Below, piece by piece: positions 1-5,685 of a DNA stretch of 6,243 nt. Made by a program: the position numbers and the translations under genes. The DNA is taken from NCBI GenBank assembly GCA_013202595.1, contig JABMPV010000259.1, positions 1 through 6,243 on the forward strand, read 5' to 3'. A model generated the notes under the pieces. It was not told the origin of the DNA. It did no database searches and saw nothing but the letters and a program-made list of their open reading frames with translations. The DNA comes from a bacterium (GTDB taxonomy: Bacteria > Actinomycetota > Acidimicrobiia > Spongiisociales > UBA11373). Within the stretch, counting starts at the first letter, position 1, and every line of letters begins with the position of its first letter.

Positions 1-34
1 CATCGACAACGTCAGCGGCAGGGGGTTCATGTGA
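1..34 (+). CDS. 3' end of an upstream reading frame (partial)
   Basis: A frame open from the window edge encodes the ten residues IDNVSGRGFM and stops at TGA (32-34). That stop overlaps the GTG start of the next gene as GTGA, the four-base arrangement typical of translationally coupled genes, which is the main reason to think it is real. Nothing can be said about function from ten codons. It could be a chance open frame in GC-rich DNA. Confidence 0.4.
   Translation, partial: IDNVSGRGFM
20..25 (+). promoter_or_regulatory. Ribosome binding site for the lipoprotein at 31
   Basis: The purine run AGGGGG lies five bases before the GTG at 31. It supports this GTG as the start, which also places the signal peptide exactly at the N-terminus. 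No other ATG, GTG or TTG exists upstream in this frame within the window. Confidence 0.6.
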
Positions 35-885
35 TCCGCCGAATCGCTGCGGTGGTCGTGCTCGCCCTCGTGGCTTCGGGTTGCGCCACACAACTCGGCC
101 GCAGGACCCCAGCGTGCGACATCAACCGGGTGGATAGCACACTCATCTTGCAGGCGCAGTCGGTCGCCGACGCCGAGTACGTGCCGTGTGTCGGTGAACT
201 GAAGGCCGGCTGGGACTATGAGCACGCCGTCGTGCGATCCGGGCAATCCATGTTCTGGATCAGCTCTGATCGCGTCGGAGAGCGGTTCCTCGAGGTGACC
301 CTCGAGTCGACCTGCGACATCGGCGACGCCGTCAGGGTGACGTCCGACGAGGATCCCGTGCCGCTCTACGTCGACATCCGGCAGTCGGACGTCACCGTGT
401 CGCTGGTGGTGGTGCCCGAAGGCCAGGATTCCGCGATCGAGGCATACGCCAGCGCCTACGCCGATCAGTTGCGCGGGACGGTCCTACGCGACCGGGAGGT
501 ACAGGTCAGGGTGGACCTCAGCACCGACACGACTTCCGCACGCATCGACAAGGCACTCGCAGCCGGGTATCCCGTCCTGGTCGTTGGAGCCCGTGAGCAG
601 GAGGAGGGTCTGGCAGAGTTGCATCTCCCCGGGCCGGATGGAGCAGTCGATCCCGTCCGGGTCGCACCCGCGACCGCACTCGACGCCGTGGAAGCCACCC
701 TTGGTGGCACCCGATACGAGGCGACGTGGTTCTACCCATTCCGCAGCGGCTGCGTCACCTATGAATTCGACGCCGAGGGCCCCGGAGTCGACACCCTGCC
801 GACGGATGTCCAGGAAGCGCTCGGCCTCTACCCGGTCGACCCCTTGCGAGCCTATGGCGACCAGGTCGGCTGGGTCATCCCGTGA
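31..885 (+). CDS. Predicted lipoprotein of unknown function with an inserted anticodon-binding-like segment
   Basis: This 284-residue protein starts at GTG 31, supported by an AGGGGG site and a GTGA overlap with the upstream frame. Residues 1-17 form a lipoprotein signal (RR, a hydrophobic stretch, then ASGC) with the lipidated Cys at 18, so it should be anchored on the outer face of the membrane. The other cysteines are 29, 53, 95 and 241, enough for two disulfides. From memory, the flanks (CD at 29-30, VPC at 51-53, a G-W pair near 60, SDR at 79-81, CD at 95-96, GTRY at 226-229, GCVTYEF at 240-246) resemble an actinobacterial lipoprotein family of unknown function in which SDE and GTRY motifs lie close together. 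Here roughly residues 113-222 separate them. This extra block has a beta-alpha-beta-alpha-beta-beta pattern, including VQVRVDLS and GYPVLVVGAREQEEG, that looks like the ThrRS anticodon-binding fold. Reading-frame integrity and lipoprotein nature are solid; the family and insert assignments are by eye. It is probably co-transcribed with the next gene, 58 bases downstream. Confidence 0.85.
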   Translation: MIRRIAAVVVLALVASGCATQLGRRTPACDINRVDSTLILQAQSVADAEYVPCVGELKAGWDYEHAVVRSGQSMFWISSDRVGERFLEVTLESTCDIGDAVRVTSDEDPVPLYVDIRQSDVTVSLVVVPEGQDSAIEAYASAYADQLRGTVLRDREVQVRVDLSTDTTSARIDKALAAGYPVLVVGAREQEEGLAELHLPGPDGAVDPVRVAPATALDAVEATLGGTRYEATWFYPFRSGCVTYEFDAEGPGVDTLPTDVQEALGLYPVDPLRAYGDQVGWVIP

Positions 886-943
886 GCCGACCGCGCTGAC
901 TTGGTAGCGTGAGGCCTCCTTCGGTCTCCAAGCAGGTACCGCG

Positions 944-1540
944 ATGACAATCAGCCCGCCATTCCCGTTCAGCCTCAAGGGGCGGACTGCCGCGACTGCC
1001 GCCCTGGTCGTGCTGCTGGCCGTCTCAGCCTGCTCGAATGGCGACACAGGCCTCGTCGACTTTGCAGACCGACTCGAGGAGCTGGTCACCACCATGAATC
1101 AAGGCCTTGACTTGATCGAGGCAGACGCCGCCGCAAGCGAACAGACCATCGAGACGCAGCGAATGAGACTCGACTCGCGGGCGGCACTCCGCACCACGTT
1201 CTTGAGAGAGGTCGAGGCCCTCGAACACCCGCCTGAGGTCGAGGGTTTCTCCGTGGCCTCCCTGGCGATCATTGCCGACCTGGCGGCAGCGGAACAGGCC
1301 CTGGCGGCCAAGGCCCGGGCAGTGGAGACCGTGGGGGAACTCGAGGACTCCGCGGAGGCGTTGGCATTCCTGGCGATCGATGAGCAAGCCATCGCCATGT
1401 GCCGGGCGGTCGAGGCCCAGCTCGACACGTCCGACGACGTCACAGAGTTCCCCGACATGCCATGGATCCCGACCGAACTCAGCGACGTGGTCAGCGTGGT
1501 GTTCGGATGTGGCGCAGAGGACCGCGGCGCTCCCGGTTAG
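944..1540 (+). CDS. Predicted helical lipoprotein of unknown function
   Basis: This 198-residue protein begins at ATG 944, with an AGCAGG site (931-936) seven bases upstream. A stop codon at 905-907 in frame rules out a long N-terminal extension. Residues 1-29 are a signal peptide (K-G-R, then a hydrophobic Ala/Leu/Val run) ending in the lipobox VSAC, with Cys30 as the lipidation site. Residues about 36-160 are Ala/Glu/Leu-rich and probably all helical, with a turn at LEHPPEVEGF (93-102). The C-terminal part carries Cys153, the motif MPWIPTEL (172-179) and Cys189 in FGCG; Cys153 and Cys189 could form one disulfide. The pattern of a helical bundle plus a PWIP segment before a terminal Cys resembles small actinobacterial lipoproteins that I have seen only as hypothetical. 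No catalytic motif is visible and I assign no function. Its TAG stop overlaps the stop of the convergent ATPase gene. Confidence 0.82.
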   Translation: MTISPPFPFSLKGRTAATAALVVLLAVSACSNGDTGLVDFADRLEELVTTMNQGLDLIEADAAASEQTIETQRMRLDSRAALRTTFLREVEALEHPPEVEGFSVASLAIIADLAAAEQALAAKARAVETVGELEDSAEALAFLAIDEQAIAMCRAVEAQLDTSDDVTEFPDMPWIPTELSDVVSVVFGCGAEDRGAPG

Positions 1541-1550
1541 CGGGGCGCCG
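1525..1550. terminator. Hairpin around the shared stop codons, candidate bidirectional terminator
   Basis: The left arm CGGCGC-T-CCCG (1525-1535, with T1531 bulged) pairs with CGGGGCGCCG (1541-1550), giving ten base pairs around the five-base loop GTTAG. The loop contains the stop codons of both convergent genes. There is no T-tract on either side, so intrinsic termination is an inference. GC-rich actinobacterial terminators often lack T-tracts, and there is no other intergenic room for a terminator here. Confidence 0.5.
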
Positions 1551-2550
1551 GGTCGAGGTGCCGATGAGCGCCGGTGCGGAGATGGCACGCAGCGACGTGG
1601 GTTTCCTTGCCGTCCCCCACCTCGAGCAATTCGGGTTCCTCGACATCGCACACGCCCTCGACTGCGATCGGGCACCGCGGGTGGAACCGGCACCCGGAAG
1701 GCGGGTCGAGAGGGCTGGGGACATCTCCCTGCAGCACGATCCTGTTCCGATTCACGGTCGGATCGGGGATAGGGATCGACGAGAGGAGCGCCTGGGTGTA
1801 GGGGTGGGTCGGATTTGCGTACAGGCTGTCGCGGTCTGTGACCTCGACGATGCGACCCAGGTACATGACGGCGACCCGATCGCTGATGTGCTCCACCACC
1901 GCCAGGTTGTGGGCAATGAAGAGCAGCGTCAGGTCGAGGTCCTTCTGCAAATCCTTGAGCAGGTTGAGCACCTGGGCCTGAACCGACACGTCGAGTGCCG
2001 ACACCGGCTCATCGGCGACCACGAACTTGGGACGCATGATGAGAGCCCTGGCAATGCCGATCCGCTGCCGCTGGCCTCCTGAGAACTCGTGGGGGAACCG
2101 GTGAGCGTGATACGACTCGAGTCCGACCACATCGAGCATCTCCATGACCCGCTCGTGACGCTCGTCCGAATCGCCGATGCCATGGATCTTGAGCCCCTCG
2201 GCAACGCTGTTGCCGACAGGAGACCGCGGATCCAGGGACGAGTACGGGTCCTGGAAGATCATCTGCATTCTCAGGCGCATCGCCTTGAGTTCAGGCCCCT
2301 TGAGATGGGCGATGTCCTCGTCTTCGAACCTGATCGACCCCTCCGACGGCTCGATCAGCCGTACCAGCATGCGCCCGAGGGTCGACTTGCCGCACCCCGA
2401 CTCGCCCACGAGACCCACCGTCTCGCCCTTGTTGACATCGAGAGAGACCCCCGCGACCGCCCGAACGTGGCCGGTCGCCCTCTGCAGGATGCCGCTCTTG
2501 ACCGGAAAGTCCTTGACGAGGTCGGTTATCTGGAGGAGTGGGGCGGTCAT
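1537..2550 (-). CDS. dppF: Peptide-type ABC transporter ATP-binding protein (DppF/OppF-like)
   Basis: This is one of two cytoplasmic ATPases that drive import by the adjacent permeases. I start it at ATG 2550 (337 aa). That ATG overlaps the dppD stop as ATGA and has AGGAGG seven bases upstream; an in-frame ATG at 2577 would add nine residues but has no comparable site. Motifs, numbered from this start: Walker A GESGCGKS (49-56), Q-loop Gln100 in IFQDPYSSLDP, ABC signature FSGGQRQR (156-163), Walker B ending in VVADEP with catalytic Glu181, D-loop SALD, and H-loop His214. All are intact. The C-terminal oligopeptide-transporter extension (oligo_HPY type) follows NPTHPYTQALL and holds Cys287, 293, 301 and 322 (spacing x5, x7, x20), a possible metal or Fe-S site. 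The QRQR signature and the last position in the operon favour the F over the D subunit. Substrate is unknown, so the symbol is family-level. Confidence 0.93.
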   Translation of the reverse strand: MTAPLLQITDLVKDFPVKSGILQRATGHVRAVAGVSLDVNKGETVGLVGESGCGKSTLGRMLVRLIEPSEGSIRFEDEDIAHLKGPELKAMRLRMQMIFQDPYSSLDPRSPVGNSVAEGLKIHGIGDSDERHERVMEMLDVVGLESYHAHRFPHEFSGGQRQRIGIARALIMRPKFVVADEPVSALDVSVQAQVLNLLKDLQKDLDLTLLFIAHNLAVVEHISDRVAVMYLGRIVEVTDRDSLYANPTHPYTQALLSSIPIPDPTVNRNRIVLQGDVPSPLDPPSGCRFHPRCPIAVEGVCDVEEPELLEVGDGKETHVAACHLRTGAHRHLDPAPR

Positions 2551-3545
2551 GGGGTCCCCTCCTCGTAGAGCCAGCATCTGACGCCGTGATCGGACGTGAT
2601 CTGGATCAACGCCGGCTTCTCCCGCGTGCAGATCTCGAGTCCCGCCTCGATTCTCGCCTCACAGCGGGGTGCGAAGCGGCAACCGACGGGGAGGTCGACG
2701 AGGTTGGGCACGTTCCCGGGGATGACGTCGAGTTCGGCTTTGGTCTGGCCGAGCACGGGCACCGACCCGATGAGACCCTTCGTGTAGGGGTGCTTGGGGT
2801 CTGAGAACAGCGTGAGCACATCGGCCTGTTCGACGATCTCGCCTGCGTACATCACAGCCACCCGATCGGCGAGTTCGGCGACGATGCCCAGGTCGTGGGT
2901 GATCAGCACGACGGCGGTATTGGAGTCGCGTTGGAGATCACGCATGAGATCGAGGATCTGAGCCTGGATCGTGACGTCGAGGGCCGTGGTCGGCTCGTCT
3001 GCGATCAACAACTGGGGCTCACAGGCGAGGGCCATCGCGATCATCACCCGCTGGGCCATACCGCCGGAGAACTCGTGTGGATAGGAGTTGATCCGTTCCT
3101 CAGGATCGGGGATGCCCACCATCCGAAGCATCTCGACGGCGCGCTCGAGACCGGCCTCACGTTTCATGTCCCTATGGATCTCGAAGACCTCGGAGATCTG
3201 CACACCGACCCTGGTGACGGGATTCAGCGATGATGTCGGCTGCTGGAAGATCATCGAGATCTGCTCGCCCCGCAACCCGACCATCTCGTCCTTGCTCATG
3301 TCCAGGAGATTGCGGCCGTCGAACAGCACCTCGCCCGATTCGATCCTCCCGGGCGGCCCGACGAGCTGCATGATCGAGAACGATGTGACGCTCTTGCCGC
3401 ACCCGGACTCTCCGACCAGCCCGAGCACTTCTCCGCGATTGACCGAGAAACTGACGCCGTCCACGGCCCGGACCACACCGTCACGAGTGTGGAAGAAGGT
3501 GCTGAGGTCCTTGACCTCGAGAATGGGGCGTTCTGTGTCGGTCAT
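2547..3545 (-). CDS. dppD: Peptide-type ABC transporter ATP-binding protein (DppD/OppD-like)
   Basis: This is the partner ATPase of the DppF-like protein, 332 aa, a normal family length. The ATG at 3545 shares one base with the dppC stop (TGATG), and no strong ribosome site is seen, so translation is probably coupled to dppC. Motifs: Walker A GESGCGKS (45-52), Q-loop Gln101 in IFQQPTSSLNP, signature FSGGMAQR (159-166), Walker B LLIADEP with Glu184, D-loop TALD, and H-loop His217 in ITHDLG. Both sites of the expected heterodimer therefore look competent for hydrolysis. After the HPYTKGLIGSVP element, the C-terminal extension carries Cys289, 295, 306 and 324 (spacing x5, x10, x17). I recall Fe-S clusters reported in this position in structurally studied DppD/OppD proteins. 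The GGM signature is typical of D subunits. The ligand is set by the binding protein and cannot be inferred here. Confidence 0.94.
   Translation of the reverse strand: MTDTERPILEVKDLSTFFHTRDGVVRAVDGVSFSVNRGEVLGLVGESGCGKSVTSFSIMQLVGPPGRIESGEVLFDGRNLLDMSKDEMVGLRGEQISMIFQQPTSSLNPVTRVGVQISEVFEIHRDMKREAGLERAVEMLRMVGIPDPEERINSYPHEFSGGMAQRVMIAMALACEPQLLIADEPTTALDVTIQAQILDLMRDLQRDSNTAVVLITHDLGIVAELADRVAVMYAGEIVEQADVLTLFSDPKHPYTKGLIGSVPVLGQTKAELDVIPGNVPNLVDLPVGCRFAPRCEARIEAGLEICTREKPALIQITSDHGVRCWLYEEGTP
2558..2563 (-). promoter_or_regulatory. Ribosome binding site deciding the dppF start
   Basis: On the minus strand AGGAGG lies within GAGGAGGGG (2556-2564), seven bases before the ATG at 2550 and inside the end of dppD. 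It decides in favour of ATG 2550 over the in-frame ATG at 2577. Confidence 0.7.
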
Positions 3546-4495
3546 CAGTCCGCCAGGGAGGGGTCGAGAGCATCGCGCAGGCCATCACCGAGCAGGTTGA
3601 AGCCGAGCACCGTGATCATGATTGCCAGGCCGGGGAAGAAGACGAGGTGCGGAGCACTGAACACCTGGTTGCGTTCCGACGCCAGCATGCTGCCCCACTC
3701 AGCCGCCGGTGGCTGGGCGCCGAGGCCGAGGAATCCGAAGGCAGCCATGTCGAGAATGGCCGTGGCAATCCCCAGAGTGCCGATCACCACGAGGGGGGTG
3801 AGCGCGTTCGGCATCACCCTGGTCACCAGGATGCGCATCTTCGAGGCACCCAGAGCACGGGAGGCCGCGACGTAGTCGAGTTCCCTGATTGCCAGGACAC
3901 TGGAACGCATGACGCGCGCGTACACAGGGATCGACACGATGGCAATGGCCAGCAGGGTGTTCCTGATGCCCCTGCCCAGGTCGGCGACGATCGCGATGGC
4001 CAGCAGGAGCGAGGGGAAGCCAAGCACCACATCCATGATCCGCATGATCACGTTGTCGAGCCATCCCCCCCAGAATCCGGCTACCGCCCCTAAGGTCGCA
4101 CCGACGGTGAAGGCAACCAGCACCGTCGAGAATCCAACGGAGAGACTCACCCTGGACCCATAGACCACCCGGCTGAACTGGTCGCGGACGTTGCCGTCGA
4201 CACCCATGATGTGCTGGGGCTTTTCGGAATCGCACCCGAACAGGTGGACGCACGGGTCGCCTCGCTTGACGACGTCCTCCTTGCCGATCAGCACCTCATT
4301 GGGGTCGTAGGGGGCGATCAGCGGCGCCAGGAGCGCCACGAGGACCATCAGGCCGATGATGAACAGTCCGATGACCCCACCCTTGCGGCGCAGCAAGCGG
4401 CGCCATGCGCCCCGCCAGAGACCGGTCGGCTTGTCGAGCAGCCGCTCCTCGTCTGCAGCAGCGAGATCTTCGAGCCGTGGTTTGTCGTCTGCCAC
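3545..4495 (-). CDS. dppC: Peptide-type ABC transporter permease (DppC/OppC-like)
   Basis: This is a membrane subunit of the importer, 316 aa. It starts at GTG 4495, three bases after the dppB stop; a GGAG (4502-4505) straddling that stop serves it, so the two are probably coupled. Residues 1-39 are a charged cytoplasmic tail followed by TM1 (about 40-62), the OppC_N-type arrangement. The extracytoplasmic loop to TM2 is longer than usual and holds the only two cysteines of the protein (82 and 88, GDPCVHLFGC) before MGVDGNVRDQFSRVVYG, the counterpart of the family's GTDxxGRDxxSRxxYG. The remaining transmembrane segments belong to the BPD_transp_1 domain. The cytoplasmic EAA-type loop, which docks onto the ATPases, is at about 207-233 (DYVAASRALGAS then PNALTP). 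FGFLGLGAQPPAAEWG and a C-terminal GDGLRDALDP match the family ending well. Everything looks intact. Confidence 0.93.
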   Translation of the reverse strand: MADDKPRLEDLAAADEERLLDKPTGLWRGAWRRLLRRKGGVIGLFIIGLMVLVALLAPLIAPYDPNEVLIGKEDVVKRGDPCVHLFGCDSEKPQHIMGVDGNVRDQFSRVVYGSRVSLSVGFSTVLVAFTVGATLGAVAGFWGGWLDNVIMRIMDVVLGFPSLLLAIAIVADLGRGIRNTLLAIAIVSIPVYARVMRSSVLAIRELDYVAASRALGASKMRILVTRVMPNALTPLVVIGTLGIATAILDMAAFGFLGLGAQPPAAEWGSMLASERNQVFSAPHLVFFPGLAIMITVLGFNLLGDGLRDALDPSLAD

Positions 4496-4498
4496 CGG

Positions 4499-5566
4499 CT
4501 ACTCCAATCGAATACGGGGGTCGAGGTACGCGTATGAGACGTCGACGAGCAGGTTGATCACCACATACCCTGCCGCGATGATCACCGTGAAGCCCTGGAT
4601 GATCGGGAAATCGCGGGCGGTGATCGCTTCGAACAGCATGGTCCCCGCTCCTGCGAGGCCGAACACGGTCTCTGTGAGCACAGCTCCCGACAGCAGCGCA
4701 CCCATCTGGAGCCCGGTGATGGTCACCACCGGGAGCAGAGCGTTGCGGAGCGCGTGACGCACCACGACCCGCCGCTCGTGCGCCCCTTTTGCACGGGCCG
4801 TTCGGACATACTCGCGGCCGAGCACGTCGAGCAGCGACGAGCGGGTCATCCTGGCCATGATCGCCATGGGGATGGTGCTGAGGGCGATGGCAGGAAGGAT
4901 CAGGTGCTTGATCGCATCGAAGAAGACTTCCCAGTCACCGGTGATGAGCGAATTGAAGATGAAGAAGTTGGAGAAGAACTCGAAGGGACGGAACCAGACC
5001 GAACCCTCTTGGATCGTCCAGCCCCACACTTCGTAGAACGGGACAGAGATGAGCCCGGCCGACAATCGGCCGGAGGGTGGTAACCATCCGAGTTGCGCGG
5101 CGAACACGTAGATGAGCATCAGGCCGAGCCAGAAGACGGGCATCGACACTCCGACGTTGGCGAAGACCATCGTCGCCACATCCGTGGCGGAGTTGTGCTT
5201 CATCGCCGACAGGATGCCTAAAGGCACACCTATGAGAATTGCCAGGAACAGAGCGCCGGTCGCCAATTCGATCGTGAGCGGGAGGCGCTCCACGAGGATC
5301 TGCGTGACCGGGCGGGAGAAACGGATGGAGTCGCCGAAGTCGCCCTGGAGGACGTCGGTCATGTAGATGCCCAATTGGGTGGGCAGTGGCTTGTTGAGGC
5401 CCTTCAGTTCGGCGAACCGCTCACAGGCCTCGGCTGTGGCCTTCTCACCGAGGATGGAGCGGCACGGATCCCCCGGGATCAGACGAGCGAGCATGAAGGT
5501 GACGATGAGAATCCCGAACAGGACCGGGATCGCCAGCAGCAGCCGTCGAGCCACGTATTGAGCCAT
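4499..5566 (-). CDS. dppB: Peptide-type ABC transporter permease (DppB/OppB-like)
   Basis: This is the first membrane subunit of the importer, 355 aa, somewhat long for the family. The start ATG at 5566 is preceded by AAGGGAGGGA. TM1 is in the N-terminal 30 residues (ARRLLLAIPVLFGILIVTF), followed by the family motif RLIPGDP. Its only two cysteines are at 35 and 48, just after TM1 on the outer side. TM2 to TM6 form the BPD_transp_1 core: TM2 about 98-120, and SMPVFWLGLMLIY (141-153) in TM3. The EAA loop EYVRTARAKGAHERR with NALLP (252-279) contacts the ATPases. The C-terminal TET-VFGLAGAG (298-308) and YAYLDPRIR (346-353) are family hallmarks. The extra length comes from an aromatic-rich insert at about 171-217, after the GWLPPSGR motif and before the HLILPAIAL helix. 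This protein should pair with the DppC-like permease encoded next. Confidence 0.93.
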   Translation of the reverse strand: MAQYVARRLLLAIPVLFGILIVTFMLARLIPGDPCRSILGEKATAEACERFAELKGLNKPLPTQLGIYMTDVLQGDFGDSIRFSRPVTQILVERLPLTIELATGALFLAILIGVPLGILSAMKHNSATDVATMVFANVGVSMPVFWLGLMLIYVFAAQLGWLPPSGRLSAGLISVPFYEVWGWTIQEGSVWFRPFEFFSNFFIFNSLITGDWEVFFDAIKHLILPAIALSTIPMAIMARMTRSSLLDVLGREYVRTARAKGAHERRVVVRHALRNALLPVVTITGLQMGALLSGAVLTETVFGLAGAGTMLFEAITARDFPIIQGFTVIIAAGYVVINLLVDVSYAYLDPRIRLE

Positions 5567-5574
5567 CGCTGCGG

Positions 5575-5584
5575 TCCCTCCCTT
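5575..5584 (-). promoter_or_regulatory. Ribosome binding site of dppB
   Basis: AAGGGAGGGA on the minus strand precedes the dppB ATG at 5566 by eight bases. It is a strong independent site, consistent with dppB being translated separately from the binding-protein gene. Confidence 0.65.
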
Positions 5585-5616
5585 CGATCCTGTGCAAGAC
5601 CTCGCGTCCGAAAGAC

Positions 5617-5668
5617 ACTAGACGACGCGCCGGGGCCCGCTGTTTCCAGCGGGCCCCGGGTGTCTAGT
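5617..5668 (-). terminator. Strong hairpin between the binding-protein gene and dppB
   Basis: A perfect 13-bp stem pairs 5630-5642 with 5647-5659 (CCGGGGCCCGCTG and its complement) around the loop TTTC. A second 7-bp stem (5617-5623 ACTAGAC with 5662-5668 GTCTAGT) encloses it, separated by an asymmetric internal loop. On the minus strand it begins 17 bases after the stop of the binding-protein gene and lies about 50 bases before dppB. Only a weak TGTCTTT follows it, so it may be a partial terminator or a 3' mRNA stabiliser rather than a full stop. Such structures after binding-protein genes are known to raise their expression relative to downstream transporter genes. The role here is inferred; the pairing is seen directly. 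Confidence 0.65.
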
Positions 5669-5685
5669 CGCTGTTCGCTGAGCCC

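Noticed and set aside
905..910. TAGCGT as a possible -10 promoter element for the gene at 944
   Set aside because: No convincing -35 element lies at the right distance, and short TANNNT matches are common by chance; co-transcription with the upstream gene is simpler.
900..932. Possible weak hairpin between the two lipoprotein genes (CTTGG with CCAAG)
   Set aside because: The stem is short, the inner pairing is broken by mismatches and loops, and there is no T-tract.
484..1095. 203-residue open frame on the minus strand opposite the lipoprotein genes
   Set aside because: It spans two plus-strand genes with clear signal peptides, has no recognisable domain, and is the usual by-product of third-position GC bias.
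1399..2082. 227-residue plus-strand open frame opposite the DppF-like gene
   Set aside because: It is antisense to a gene with intact ABC motifs, has an Arg-rich, motif-free composition and runs over the shared stop codons.
2551..2577. Longer N-terminus for the DppF-like protein from ATG 2577
   Set aside because: AGGAGG and the ATGA overlap both point to ATG 2550, and family alignment from memory begins near LLQITDLVKDF.
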